Shown in pieces: positions 1-8,687 of a stretch of 64,000 bases of DNA (positions are counted from its first letter, which is position 1; each line of letters starts with the position of its first letter). The notes below the pieces were generated by a model. The model made no database searches. It was not told the origin of the DNA and saw only the letters and a program-made list of their open reading frames with translations. Source of the DNA: CBDCUC01 sp965222485 (GTDB taxonomy: Bacteria; Pseudomonadota; Alphaproteobacteria; Rhizobiales; Hyphomicrobiaceae); contig CBDCUC010000040.1 in NCBI GenBank assembly GCA_965222485.1, positions 1,674,001 to 1,738,000 of the forward strand, given 5' to 3'. The position numbers and the translations under genes are program-made.

Positions 1-137
1 AAAGGTGTGTTCGCCGGAACAATGAGCGCAAGCCCGATTGCGGCTACGAACAGCGCGAACACAAAAACAGTGAAGGCGTTGAGCTGAGTGCGACGTGCGG
101 CGTGGTTTGGCAGTCTGGGCGCTTGTGTTGTTTGCAT
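1..137 (-). CDS. N-terminal fragment of a membrane protein, possibly a NicO/RcnA-type Ni/Co transporter
   Basis: The minus strand reads 45 codons from an ATG at 137 to the window edge. The fragment begins MQTTQAPRLP, has a basic stretch, then one clear hydrophobic helix (about residues 23-41, FTVFVFALFVAAIGLAL). It runs in the same direction as, and just downstream of, the DUF1007 gene. In alphaproteobacteria DUF1007 genes are commonly followed by a nickel/cobalt efflux protein of the NicO family, so that identity is inferred from context only. No Shine-Dalgarno is obvious. The rest of the gene lies outside the window. Confidence 0.5.
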   Translation of the reverse strand, partial: MQTTQAPRLPNHAARRTQLNAFTVFVFALFVAAIGLALIVPANTP

Positions 138-270
138 CAGCGTCACGTTTGTCCAATCTTGCCAACTACTCTGATTTGTTCGGGGCAGTCTTTAACATGG
201 CGTGGGTCGTGGTTGCTGATGGTAAGGATACGCGCCTGCTCGTTGCAACCGCTCACGTGCACTCTTCATG

Positions 271-945
271 TTATGACTGTGAGCAGCTCACCGTAGCGGT
301 CTGAGCGAGGCTTGACGCAATACCCGCATAACTGTCGAATTCTTCCGAAAAGGACTCGGTTAATAACTTTGCTTCCGCGGCCTCCTCATCCGGAACAGCG
401 ACGCTAACTGCGCAGCCGCGTGGTGCACCTTGCCCCAATCTGATTGGGTCGTTTTTTGCCAGGTCGAAGGCGATATAAAAGCTGTCGTCATAGACGGCAA
501 AGGAAAAGCCTTCTGTGCGGGGCTTGAGCGTTTGCTGCAACGGCAACGTGAAATGCAAAGTTAGAATTCCTTTGTCGTCGTACTCTAGCCAATAATCCTT
601 CGGTGCGGCAGTGGGTACCGGCTGGTTGTTTAGTTTTGCGTGTGTGAAATATTTGAATTCTTTCAAAGCATCGATGTTGACCTGTGCCAGTTCGGCCAGT
701 TCCTTGCGGTCATACTTTCCGTCATTATTGGTGTCGAGCCCTTGGATCGCCATGGCCGTATACATCTCGTCAAACGTCCAACTATAACGGAAGCCTGCAA
801 TTCCTTCCTCGGCATAAACAACAGTTGTTTTGACGCTGACCCAGACGTGGGGATGTGCGGCTGCGGGCAAACTTATGGCCATGCTGGCAAGTGTGAATGC
901 CAAAAGCATGGGGACTGCCGACAAGAAGTGGGTCTTGTGACTCAA
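271..945 (-). CDS. DUF1007 family periplasmic protein
   Basis: The product is a secreted protein of about 224 residues. I chose the TTG at 945, which has AGGA about 10 nt upstream and gives a clean signal peptide ending SLPAAA before HPHVWVSV. The HPHVW segment right after cleavage is the DUF1007 hallmark. An EF-hand-like loop follows (DTNNDGKYDRKEL), as is usual in the family. A longer open frame reaches 1098 but its extra residues look non-native. The family is associated with nickel/cobalt or zinc uptake and export loci. The neighbours, a truncated membrane protein downstream and a divergent ZnuA-like gene, fit a metal-homeostasis locus. The exact role is unknown. Confidence 0.8.
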   Translation of the reverse strand: MSHKTHFLSAVPMLLAFTLASMAISLPAAAHPHVWVSVKTTVVYAEEGIAGFRYSWTFDEMYTAMAIQGLDTNNDGKYDRKELAELAQVNIDALKEFKYFTHAKLNNQPVPTAAPKDYWLEYDDKGILTLHFTLPLQQTLKPRTEGFSFAVYDDSFYIAFDLAKNDPIRLGQGAPRGCAVSVAVPDEEAAEAKLLTESFSEEFDSYAGIASSLAQTATVSCSQS

Positions 946-1088
946 TTTCGTTGTGTCCTGAACAGTTGAGCCGCCAATCCGCCTTCGGACCACGGTCGGC
1001 TCGTTGCCGCTTGTCCCCAGACACACTGGGATTGAGCCTAAATTTTGGCGTGCCTGGATGGTTGCTACATGACTATAATGGAGCAATT

Positions 1089-1108
1089 CGCGGTTCAAGC
1101 AAACCGCG
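1089..1108. promoter_or_regulatory. Perfect 7-bp inverted repeat between divergent metal genes
   Basis: CGCGGTT, a 6-nt spacer, then AACCGCG lies between the DUF1007 and ZnuA-like genes, 37 nt before the latter's start. It does not match the usual Zur or Fur box. It could be an operator or a small hairpin in the leader. This is only a symmetry observation. Confidence 0.25.
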
Positions 1109-1145
1109 TCAATCTTGTTGGCTTCCTAACATTGAAGGCTATTGA

Positions 1146-2132
1146 GTGGGCGCTCTTATATCGCGATCGTTAGTAGGTTTGCGCTCATTGGCAGGATGTG
1201 TCGTGGCCTTGTGCGTGTTGATGGCAGTCGTTCCGGGGCAAAGTCGTGCTGATCCGGGGGTGCTGCGAGTCGTCGTGACGACCAAGCCTATCGGGTCGCT
1301 GGTCGCGGCTGTCATGCAAGGTATCGGTGCGCCGCAGATCCTGGTTGAGGGCGTTTCTTCTCCGCATAGCTATTCTTTACGCCCGTCGCAGGCGCGGGCC
1401 CTTCACGGCGCGGATGTGTTTTTTCGTGTTTCCGAGGCGGGCGAGCCCTTCACCGGTCGTATCGTCCAATCGTTGCCTGCGAGTGTGCGGGTCGTGAGCC
1501 TTGCCGACACTGACCGACTGGTCTTGCGGCGTTTGAGGCGTGGTGTGGAATTTGACGATCATCACCGTCATGGGGTTGAGGCGGAAAACGCTCACGATCA
1601 CGGAAATGGGGCCGTCGATCCACATATCTGGCTGGATCCGGTCAATGCTCAGCGTATGGTCGGCAGGATTTCACGGGTGCTGGGTGAGTTACGTCCCGGC
1701 TACTCGCGACTATTTGAGAAAAATGCCCGCGCAGCCAGTCGGCGAATTGAATTGCTTTCAGCGGAGTTGAGCGAGCAACTGGCAAGCATTGGCGGGCGGT
1801 CCTTTGTCGTCTTTCATGACGCCTATCAGTATTTCGAGCGCCGCTTTGGACTGTCTGCCGTCGGCGCGATTACGATTCGGCCTGAGGTTGCTCCCAGTGC
1901 GCAGCGCATTGCCAAGCTTCGAAAGAAGATCAAGGCGCTGGGTGCAGTTTGCATTTTTGCCGAACCGCAGTTCGGTCGGCGCATGCTCAACGCCATGAAG
2001 GAAGGGATGCCGGTACGGCTTGGCATTGTCGATCCGCTCGGGGCTAATATCGCGGCGGGGCCGGATCATTACTTTTTGATGATGCGGCGCCTTGCTGATG
2101 GGTTTAGCCAGTGTCTTGGTGGGCAGGAGTGA
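1146..2132 (+). CDS. Zinc ABC transporter substrate-binding protein, ZnuA-like
   Basis: The product is a periplasmic metal-binding lipobox-free SBP (cluster A-I, ZnuA type) of 328 residues, starting at GTG. The N-terminus is a signal peptide (hydrophobic to about residue 30, cleavage near SRA-DP). Metal ligands expected for ZnuA are visible: H74 (SPHSY), H160 (DPHIWLDP), H224 (VFHDAYQYF) and D296 (VDPLG). Between the first two lies a short His/Asp-rich loop (residues 138-152), typical of zinc- rather than manganese-binding members. C269 and C323 could form the C-terminal disulfide seen in ZnuA. No ZnuB or ZnuC gene follows, so the permease and ATPase must be encoded elsewhere. Confidence 0.88.
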   Translation: MGALISRSLVGLRSLAGCVVALCVLMAVVPGQSRADPGVLRVVVTTKPIGSLVAAVMQGIGAPQILVEGVSSPHSYSLRPSQARALHGADVFFRVSEAGEPFTGRIVQSLPASVRVVSLADTDRLVLRRLRRGVEFDDHHRHGVEAENAHDHGNGAVDPHIWLDPVNAQRMVGRISRVLGELRPGYSRLFEKNARAASRRIELLSAELSEQLASIGGRSFVVFHDAYQYFERRFGLSAVGAITIRPEVAPSAQRIAKLRKKIKALGAVCIFAEPQFGRRMLNAMKEGMPVRLGIVDPLGANIAAGPDHYFLMMRRLADGFSQCLGGQE

Positions 2133-2474
2133 CGGGCTCTTTCTCGCGGGGCTATTCCTCGCTTTGCTCGGGCCCCGCGATGTCGGCGATGCATACGCCT
2201 TCGGCAATTTTTTAATTTACGCTGATGCGCACGGCTCCGCCTACGCGCACAGCGGGAGGTATCCACGGTGACGTGAAATACGCTGCAGCCGTAGCAGCGG
2301 GTTATGCGGATAGCGTCGAGTTGACCGGCGCTGCGGTAGGCGGAGCCGTCGCAGTCGCCGCATGAAAAAGAGTGTCGCACGCCCTCGGAGGTGACCCGGC
2401 GCAACTGCAGCGTTGTCGCAGCGTGCCGGGCAAAGCCCGAAAAAGCACGCGTGCGACAATTAACCGTGTCAGCG
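2133..2474. other. Non-coding stretch with a long-range inverted repeat
   Basis: No convincing gene is seen between the ZnuA-like gene and the convergent L,D-transpeptidase. A perfect 14-bp inverted repeat is present, with arms 2231-2244 and 2336-2349 (ACGGCTCCGCCTAC and its complement) separated by 91 nt. A 46-codon Ala-rich open frame (2225-2365) lacks a ribosome-binding site. The repeat could form a long hairpin in transcripts from either side. Confidence 0.4.
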
Positions 2475-3125
2475 TTAGCGGACGCGCTTGCGCGGCTGTT
2501 CGTCGTAGTCATACCCGGCGCTGTTGTAGGAGCCGCTGGTGTTATAGCGCTTCCATGTGACCGTGACACGCGCGCCCAGACGAACGCGCGGATATAGGTC
2601 AAGTACATCCTTGTTGAACATACGGATGCAACCGGATGAGGCAGCCGTTCCAATGGTCCAAGGCGCGTCAGTGCCGTGGATACGATAGGTGCTTGAACCC
2701 AGGTAGAGCGCGCGTACGCCAAGTGGGTTCATCGGATGCCCGCCGGGAACCCAGCTTGGGAGCCGCGGGTTCTTGCGCAGCATGGTCGGCGTCGGTGTCC
2801 AGGCAGGGTTCTTCTTCTTCATGGAGACGGACGTCTTGCCCTGCCAGCGCGCATCCTTACGAGGAATTGCGATTGGGTAGCTCAGGGCCGTGCCGCGCTT
2901 ATGAATGTAGTACAGGCGGCGGTCGCCAAAGCTGACGATGATCTGGCCCTTGTGATACTTCGGTGAGAAACTGACGACCTGGCGGTCGCCGCCCCACGCG
3001 CTGCCGCCGCCCCACAGCGTATCGTTCGCTTGAGCGGCTGAGCCGGTCAGTGTTGCAGTGAAAAATGCCGCCATGCCGAAACAGGCTGAGGCAGACAAAC
3101 TCGTGACTTTAGTGCCAACGGACAT
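2475..3125 (-). CDS. L,D-transpeptidase (YkuD/ErfK type), secreted
   Basis: This is a peptidoglycan cross-linking or protein-anchoring enzyme of the periplasm, 216 residues from the ATG at 3125. That start has GGAG 9 nt upstream and gives a proper signal peptide ending near GSAAQA. A longer frame to 3236 has no such support. The YkuD domain covers about residues 60-195. Its catalytic motif is clear: H150 in RIHGTDAPW, then SSGCIRM with nucleophile C166. The C-terminal tail is Tyr/Ser/Gly-rich and ends basic (QPRKRVR). It resembles the many paralogous small L,D-transpeptidases of Hyphomicrobiales. Substrate preference (3-3 cross-links versus outer-membrane protein anchoring) cannot be told from sequence. 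Confidence 0.92.
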   Translation of the reverse strand: MSVGTKVTSLSASACFGMAAFFTATLTGSAAQANDTLWGGGSAWGGDRQVVSFSPKYHKGQIIVSFGDRRLYYIHKRGTALSYPIAIPRKDARWQGKTSVSMKKKNPAWTPTPTMLRKNPRLPSWVPGGHPMNPLGVRALYLGSSTYRIHGTDAPWTIGTAASSGCIRMFNKDVLDLYPRVRLGARVTVTWKRYNTSGSYNSAGYDYDEQPRKRVR

Positions 3126-3571
3126 GTAATTACGCTCCGCATCTTGTTCGTTTGGCTCAATGGATCTGACGCTCAGCGCCAGTACGCTCATGGCCCCCAA
3201 TGGTCGTTTGAGGACCTGAGCATCCTGCTCGGTCATGGTGAACAGTTCGTATATAACGGTCCCATTTTTTGCGGCAGAGCAGAGATGCCACAGTTTGGGG
3301 AAGATGCGTTCAAGATGCCGCAGGTTCGTTTTTTGACCCGTCGTGTGTGGCTTTTACGACATTGATTTGGATGTGGTTTGGCGTTTTGGCGCTGGTCAAA
3401 CAGATTTGATCTACAAGCCGTTGTCAGTAGGATTGTTCTTATTTCGTTCTGTTTTTTCTTGACGCGATTCATTTGGGCATTTAGAACAAAAACAGAACAG
3501 CGGATTTGAAGCCGCGTTCATTGTGCCGCGTTCATTGTGATGCGTCAGTTGGAAGATGTTTTCCAATTTTT
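3126..3571. other. Upstream region of the L,D-transpeptidase gene with one terminator-like hairpin
   Basis: No gene is supported here. It contains the minus-strand promoter region of the L,D-transpeptidase. On the plus strand TTGGAA-gatgtt-TTCCAA followed by five T (3549-3571) has the form of a weak terminator. Confidence 0.35.
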
Positions 3572-3784
3572 GAGTGTTCAGAGAGTGTTCCCGTGGGTCA
3601 GGCGGTCCCCCACACCCCCTCTTCGCCTGATCCTTTGTGGATCTCATCCCCGAGGCTGGCTTTACGTGCGGCCCCCCGCCCAGCTGAACCCCAGCCTCGT
3701 TGCCCCGGCCGGAACAGTAGACGCCCTTTGCTGTTCCGGCCCCCTCTTTGTCCGGAGGAGTTTGTATTAGGACGATTTGAACTC
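3572..3784 (+). ncRNA. Candidate structured RNA with three successive GC-rich stem-loops
   Basis: Three stems follow one another in a gene-free stretch: 3595-3604 with 3624-3633 (GGGTCAGGCG, one G-U pair), 3651-3659 with 3691-3699 (CGAGGCTGG), and 3707-3717 with 3731-3741 (GGCCGGAACAG, 11 perfect pairs). A possible closing stem pairs 3572-3582 with 3776-3784, with a 2-nt bulge. Loops and junctions are C-rich. I compared it from memory with 6S RNA, SRP RNA, RNase P RNA and tmRNA and could not match any of them. Strand is arbitrary because stems read equally on both. It could also be a leader of ggt. Confidence 0.35.
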
Positions 3785-4053
3785 GTTGCGCGCATCAGTG
3801 CCAGAGACCGCATGTGGCAACCGCTGTCAGCGTCAGAATTTTGGACGGGCCGGGTTTCCGTTCGTCCCTATTTTCCTCTCCTGCATTTTACTTTGTTACC
3901 GCGATAATGCCGCCTGTCGGGCCTTTCGCTGTCTTGCTTGGGGCGGTATTTCCGGTGGGCTGGCTTCGATCTCAAATTCGTAGGGCTTTCATTGAACGAC
4001 AGGTGCCCAATGCTCAGCTATAAGGAGCGCAACAAAACAAACCCGACGAGTGG
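3785..4053. other. Region upstream of ggt
   Basis: I see no supported gene. A 38-codon hydrophobic frame (3907-4023, beginning MPPVGPFAVLL) has no ribosome-binding site and ends in TAAGGAG, which is too far (about 27 nt) from the ggt start to serve it. GGACG and CGTCC (around 3842-3866) could pair as a small hairpin. Confidence 0.3.
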
Positions 4054-5868
4054 ATGAGCATGGAGCGGTCAGCAAAACCAGCAAGCAGGATCACGCGTGC
4101 CGTGCCGCGGCGGCCTGTGGGCGGGCGAGTGTTGCTTGCATTGGCAGTTGTGTTGTTCTTACCGGGCACTCTTCATGCGCAACGCGGTCTCATCGCGCCG
4201 GAAGCTGCGACGGGCTGGTTTAGCAAGAAACTTGCCGTTGCCAAAAAGCAAATGGTCGTGGCAGCCAATCCCTATGCCGCAAAAGCGGGCCGGGAAATCC
4301 TGCGCGCTGGCGGTTCGGCCATTGACGCGGCGATTGCAACGCAGCTGGTACTTAATCTCGTCGAGCCGCAATCCTCTGGAATCGGGGGCGGCGCTTTCCT
4401 CGTCTACTACGACGGCGCGGCCAAATCGCTCACGACATTCGATGGGCGCGAAACTGCGCCTGCCACTGCAAGACCGGACCGCTTCCTGACCAAAGGCAAG
4501 CGCATGAGCTTTCGTAAAGCCGTGAACTCCGGTCTTAGCGTCGGCGTTCCCGGCGTGGTTCGCTTGTTGGAGCATGCGCATCGTAAACACGGGCGTATCG
4601 AGTGGGCGAAGTTGTTTGAGCCGGCCATCCGCCTGGCTGAAAACGGTTTCGTTGTTTCGGCCCGCTTGCATTTATTGCTGGATTGGATGGGGCCGGGAAA
4701 ATTCTCGCCCGCCGGACGGGCCTATTTCTTTTCATTGAATGGTGCGCCGGTGCCCGTCGGCCAGCGGCTGCGTAATCCGGAGTTTGCCAGAACGTTGAAA
4801 CGGATTGCCGAGCATGGTGCTGCGGGATTTTATGAGGGCGACGTGGCTGAGGCGATTGTTGCGGCCGTAGCATCGGCTCCTAATGCTGCGGGCGACATGA
4901 CACTTGGCGACCTTGCTGACTATCAGGTGAAAGAGCGGCCACCTTACTGCTTCGACTATCGAATGAAAAAGATTTGCGGCATGGGTCCGCCGTCGTCCGG
5001 CGCACCGACAATTGCGCAAGCGCTGAAAATCATCGAAGAGGGCAATCCGTCCGGAGACAGAGAACGTGGCGCACCGATGAGCGGTGTCGAATTGCATCGG
5101 CTTGCGGAAGCGGAAAAACTCGCATTTGCCGATCGCAACCGCTATATCGCCGACCCGGATTTTATACCCTTGCCAAAGGGGTATCTCGACCCTGGTTATC
5201 TGTCGCAGCGGCGAAAACTCATCTCCAAAGATGCAACGATGGCAAGGCCCATGCCCGGTCAACCTCCCGGTGTGCATTCGCGTATTCACGGCGAGGACCA
5301 ATCTCTGGAGCGAAGCGGCACAAGCCACATCTCCATCGTCGATAGATTTGGCAATGCGGTGTCCATGACAACGACCATCGAAGGGGCGTTTGGGTCGGGG
5401 CTGTGGGCGTCAGGCTTTCTGCTCAACAACGAGTTGACGGACTTTTCCTTCCTGCCGGTTGATCGAGATGGCAATGCCATAGCCAACCGTGTGGAGGCGG
5501 GAAAACGGCCGCGCAGTTCGATGGCGCCCGTGATTGTATTCAATGACAAAGGCGATGTTGACGCAGTTTTGGGATCGCCGGGTGGCAGTCGCATCATCCT
5601 TTATGTGGCGAAGGCGTTGGTGGCGTTAATCGATTGGAACATGAACGCGCAACAGGCCGCGGCATTGGCAAATTTCGGTAGCCGCGGTGGCGCATTCGAG
5701 GTGGAGCTGTCGTGGGCCGGTCTATGGAAGGCCCTTAAGGTGAAGCCATTCGGGCACCGAATCGCACCGGATTTCCTGACGTCAGGTCTTCACATTATCA
5801 CCGTTCGCGATGGACGTTTGCAGGGAGGGGCGGACCCGCGCAGAGAAGGTGTCGCGCTTGGTGATTAG
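4054..5868 (+). CDS. ggt: Gamma-glutamyltransferase
   Basis: This is a periplasmic N-terminal nucleophile hydrolase of 604 residues. It cleaves gamma-glutamyl bonds of glutathione and transfers the glutamyl group. An N-terminal hydrophobic segment (about residues 24-42, ending LHAQ) is a signal peptide. The autocleavage and nucleophile threonine is T423 in GTSHISIVD, followed by the family's conserved GNAVSMTTTIEGAFGSG and LLNNELTDF segments. The region DPDFIPLPKGYLDPGYL upstream of the cleavage site is also typical. PGGSRI near residue 510 matches the oxyanion and glutamate-binding loop. Length agrees with the family. The start is the ATG at 4054; a second ATG two codons on is equally possible. 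Confidence 0.95.
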   Translation: MSMERSAKPASRITRAVPRRPVGGRVLLALAVVLFLPGTLHAQRGLIAPEAATGWFSKKLAVAKKQMVVAANPYAAKAGREILRAGGSAIDAAIATQLVLNLVEPQSSGIGGGAFLVYYDGAAKSLTTFDGRETAPATARPDRFLTKGKRMSFRKAVNSGLSVGVPGVVRLLEHAHRKHGRIEWAKLFEPAIRLAENGFVVSARLHLLLDWMGPGKFSPAGRAYFFSLNGAPVPVGQRLRNPEFARTLKRIAEHGAAGFYEGDVAEAIVAAVASAPNAAGDMTLGDLADYQVKERPPYCFDYRMKKICGMGPPSSGAPTIAQALKIIEEGNPSGDRERGAPMSGVELHRLAEAEKLAFADRNRYIADPDFIPLPKGYLDPGYLSQRRKLISKDATMARPMPGQPPGVHSRIHGEDQSLERSGTSHISIVDRFGNAVSMTTTIEGAFGSGLWASGFLLNNELTDFSFLPVDRDGNAIANRVEAGKRPRSSMAPVIVFNDKGDVDAVLGSPGGSRIILYVAKALVALIDWNMNAQQAAALANFGSRGGAFEVELSWAGLWKALKVKPFGHRIAPDFLTSGLHIITVRDGRLQGGADPRREGVALGD

Positions 5869-5948
5869 GTTGCTGTTCGAGCAGCGGGGCACAAGCCGCG
5901 ATCTGAATCTGTTTGCCGCGGCGAGCGTACATTGCGGGGGAGCAACCC

Positions 5949-6980
5949 GTGGGCAATAAGATTACGATCATTGGTGCCGGTGTTGTGGGCTTATGGCAGG
6001 CACTGACGCTGGCTCGGCGCGGACATCAGGTTACGCTGGTGGAGCGTCATGACGAGCCTGGGCGTCCGTGGGGCAAATCGGCAAGCAGACTTGCTGGTGC
6101 CATGCTGGCGCCCGATTGCGAGAGCGTTTCGGCGCCCGAACTGGTGCGTGAGCAGGGGCATGAAGGCTTGTCATTGTGGCGCGAGACTTATCCGCAGACG
6201 CAAGTTTCCGGAACACTTGTTGTCGCGTCGGCACGCGATGCGCCCGAGCTTGCGCAATTTGCGCGCAAGACTGTTGGCCACACGCGCGTGGCTGCTACTG
6301 AGATTTCATCGCTTGAGCCTGAGCTGGAGGGGCGCTTCGAGGCTGGGCTTTATTTTGAGAACGAAGCGCACATGTCAGCCAGTGCCGCCCTGGAATTTCT
6401 CGTAAACGAAGCGATCAAATCCGGCTGCCGTTTCAAGACCGGCCACGTCGAGGGTAGTGTAGAGACATTGTTGCGCGATGCTGATGGTGATGCAGATATT
6501 GTCATAGATTGCCGTGGCATGCGTGCGCGAGGCGACTTGGCGGACCTGCGTGGTGTGCGTGGTGAACTCGCCGTTGTCGAAACGCGGGAAGTTCAGCTTA
6601 GCCGTCCCGTCCGCCTCCTGCACCCGCGCCATCCGCTTTACGTTGTTCCGTGGGGCGGAGGGCGTTTCGCAATCGGGGCAACCGTGATCGAGAGCGATGA
6701 CGATGGGCCGATGACGCTGCGCTCGGCGCTGGAATTACTGGGTATGGCGTATGCGCTAATCCCTGCCTTCGGCGAGGCTCAAATCGTTAACATGGCGGCG
6801 GATGTCCGGCCGGCCTTTCCAGACAATGTGCCGCGTATTGTGATTCGGGCCGATGGCCGCGTCGTACACGTTAACGGAGCCTATCGGCACGGCTTTCTTT
6901 TGGCGCCCGTCCTTGCCCGTGTCGTTGGTGAGTATGTGGATAATGGCGATCAAGCCCACGCGTTCATCAAGGTGGGCTGA
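5949..6980 (+). CDS. FAD-dependent amine oxidase of the DAO family, ThiO-like
   Basis: The product is a D-amino-acid oxidase fold flavoenzyme of 343 residues. I chose GTG at 5949 because GGGGGAG sits 6 nt before it and the Rossmann strand starts at once (KITIIGAGVVG, dinucleotide motif GxGxxG, closing with ER at the end of the second strand). Typical DAO features follow: SRLAGAMLAP for the isoalloxazine region, PWGGGRFAIGAT, and the C-terminal GAYRHGFLLAPVLA. Such proteins in alphaproteobacteria are glycine oxidase ThiO, which makes iminoglycine for the thiazole of thiamine. No thiS, thiG or thiE gene is adjacent, so another small-amine substrate is possible. Confidence 0.75.
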   Translation: MGNKITIIGAGVVGLWQALTLARRGHQVTLVERHDEPGRPWGKSASRLAGAMLAPDCESVSAPELVREQGHEGLSLWRETYPQTQVSGTLVVASARDAPELAQFARKTVGHTRVAATEISSLEPELEGRFEAGLYFENEAHMSASAALEFLVNEAIKSGCRFKTGHVEGSVETLLRDADGDADIVIDCRGMRARGDLADLRGVRGELAVVETREVQLSRPVRLLHPRHPLYVVPWGGGRFAIGATVIESDDDGPMTLRSALELLGMAYALIPAFGEAQIVNMAADVRPAFPDNVPRIVIRADGRVVHVNGAYRHGFLLAPVLARVVGEYVDNGDQAHAFIKVG

Positions 6981-7095
6981 CGTTTCCACCGGTCTCCTTC
7001 CCATGCGGGGGTGTCGGGTGCTATAGCCCTTGCGCATTCCGGGCGGTGCCGTTGAACGACAGGCCCGCGATGTCGCGCAGCAAGGAGAACAAGGC

Positions 7096-8607
7096 ATGGC
7101 ATTAAGCCCGTATGCGTCAGATTCAGCCAACTCGGATGCCGGGCTCGCCCTGACATTTGACGATGTGCTGCTTGTGCCCGGCGCTTCGAACGTGATGCCG
7201 GGGGATGTCAACGTGCGCTCGCGGGTCACGCGCTCAATCGACGTCAATATTCCCATTGTCTCCTCCGCTATGGATACCGTCACTGAAGCACGGCTGGCGA
7301 TTGCGGTTGCTCAGGAGGGCGGCATCGGTGTCATCCATCGAAATCTGGAACCGGAAGCACAGGCGCGGGAAGTTGCGACTGTCAAAAAATATGAGGCAGG
7401 CATCGTTCTCAATCCGGTCACGATTACACCCGACGCGACGTTGGCAGATGCGTTCGAATTAATGGACCGGCACCGTATTTCGGGAATTCCTGTTGTTGAC
7501 CGTATCGGTGCGGGTCATAAGGGCCGGCTCGTCGGCATCGTTACAAACCGCGATGTGCGCTTTGCCAATAATCCGTCTCAGCCGGTTTCCGAATTGATGA
7601 CCAAGAGTGAGCTTGTCACAGTTAAACGGTCGGTGTCGCAGGACGAGGCAAAAAGGCTCTTGCATCAACACCGGATTGAAAAACTCATCGTGGTGGATGA
7701 CGACTATCACTGCATCGGGCTCATTACGGTGAAAGATATCGAAAAGGCGCAGCAGCACCCCAATGCGTGCAAGGATGCGGAGGGACGCTTAAGAGTGGCG
7801 GCTGCCACGACGGTCGGTGAGGATGGTTTCGCGCGCACCAAGCTGTTGATGGAAGCGGGCTGCGATTTGATCGTGGTGGACACGGCGCACGGGCATTCGG
7901 AGCGCGTGCTGGAAAGCGTCACACGCATCAAGGCGCTATCGAACGAGGTGCAGGTGATCGCCGGGAATGTCGCAACGGCTGAGGCGACCGAGGCGCTGAT
8001 CAAGGCAGGGGCCGATGCAGTTAAAGTGGGCATCGGGCCGGGCTCTATCTGTACGACCCGGATTGTTGCCGGTGTCGGAGTGCCTCAGCTCACGGCAATC
8101 GCTGATTGCTCGGCAGCGGCCCACAAGCATGGCGTACCGATCATTGCCGATGGAGGTATCCGCTTTTCCGGAGATATCGCAAAGGCAATTGCGGCTGGCG
8201 CTGATATCGTCATGGTCGGTTCGCTTCTGGCAGGCACCGATGAGGCGCCTGGTGAAACGTATCTGTACCAGGGGCGCACCTACAAATCCTATCGTGGTAT
8301 GGGATCGGTGGGTGCGATGGCGCGCGGTAGTGCGGACCGATACTTCCAGCAGGAAGTGACGGACACGCTAAAACTTGTCCCTGAGGGTATTGAAGGACAG
8401 GTGCCATACAAGGGTCCGACGGATGTGGTGCTGCATCAGCTCGTGGGCGGCTTGCGTGCCGGGATGGGCTATTGCGGGGCTCACACAATTGATGAGCTTC
8501 AGAAAAAGTCGCGCTTTGTTCGGATCTCGCCGGCGGCAATGCGGGAAAGCCATGCGCATGGCGTAACGATTACGCGCGAAAGCCCCAATTATCCGGGCGT
8601 TGGATAA
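7096..8607 (+). CDS. guaB: Inosine-5'-monophosphate dehydrogenase
   Basis: The enzyme oxidises IMP to XMP with NAD, the committed step to guanine nucleotides. The ATG at 7096 follows AGGAGAACAAGGC, giving 503 residues, normal for the family. The N-terminus has the LTFDDVLLVP motif. Paired CBS domains occupy about residues 95-210. The catalytic loop is GPGSICTTR with nucleophile C319. The mobile flap region includes YRGMGSVGAM. guaA lies about 3.4 kb downstream on the same strand, so the two GMP-synthesis steps are close but not adjacent. Confidence 0.97.
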   Translation: MALSPYASDSANSDAGLALTFDDVLLVPGASNVMPGDVNVRSRVTRSIDVNIPIVSSAMDTVTEARLAIAVAQEGGIGVIHRNLEPEAQAREVATVKKYEAGIVLNPVTITPDATLADAFELMDRHRISGIPVVDRIGAGHKGRLVGIVTNRDVRFANNPSQPVSELMTKSELVTVKRSVSQDEAKRLLHQHRIEKLIVVDDDYHCIGLITVKDIEKAQQHPNACKDAEGRLRVAAATTVGEDGFARTKLLMEAGCDLIVVDTAHGHSERVLESVTRIKALSNEVQVIAGNVATAEATEALIKAGADAVKVGIGPGSICTTRIVAGVGVPQLTAIADCSAAAHKHGVPIIADGGIRFSGDIAKAIAAGADIVMVGSLLAGTDEAPGETYLYQGRTYKSYRGMGSVGAMARGSADRYFQQEVTDTLKLVPEGIEGQVPYKGPTDVVLHQLVGGLRAGMGYCGAHTIDELQKKSRFVRISPAAMRESHAHGVTITRESPNYPGVG

Positions 8608-8687
8608 TTTTCGCGATCGATGAACTCGCGATGGGATGGTTTTGATCCGGTTCGTGGCGGGTTTCAGCGTGCGGTTGGACGTGTCAC

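Noticed and set aside
2225..2365. 46-codon Ala-rich open frame (MRTAPPTRTAGG...)
   Set aside because: No ribosome-binding site, low-complexity composition and overlap with an inverted repeat; more likely non-coding.
2069..2722. 217-codon minus-strand frame overlapping the L,D-transpeptidase gene
   Set aside because: Arg/Cys/His-rich shadow of the transpeptidase and the neighbouring non-coding DNA; no start signal.
3572..3784. Assignment of the stacked hairpins to 6S RNA
   Set aside because: The 5' part has a loose resemblance (TGTTC...GGTCAGG...GTCCCC) but the stems are sequential, not one long duplex with a central bubble.
3907..4023. 38-codon hydrophobic frame ending in TAAGGAG before ggt
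   Set aside because: No ribosome-binding site upstream and no recognisable family; hydrophobicity alone is not enough.
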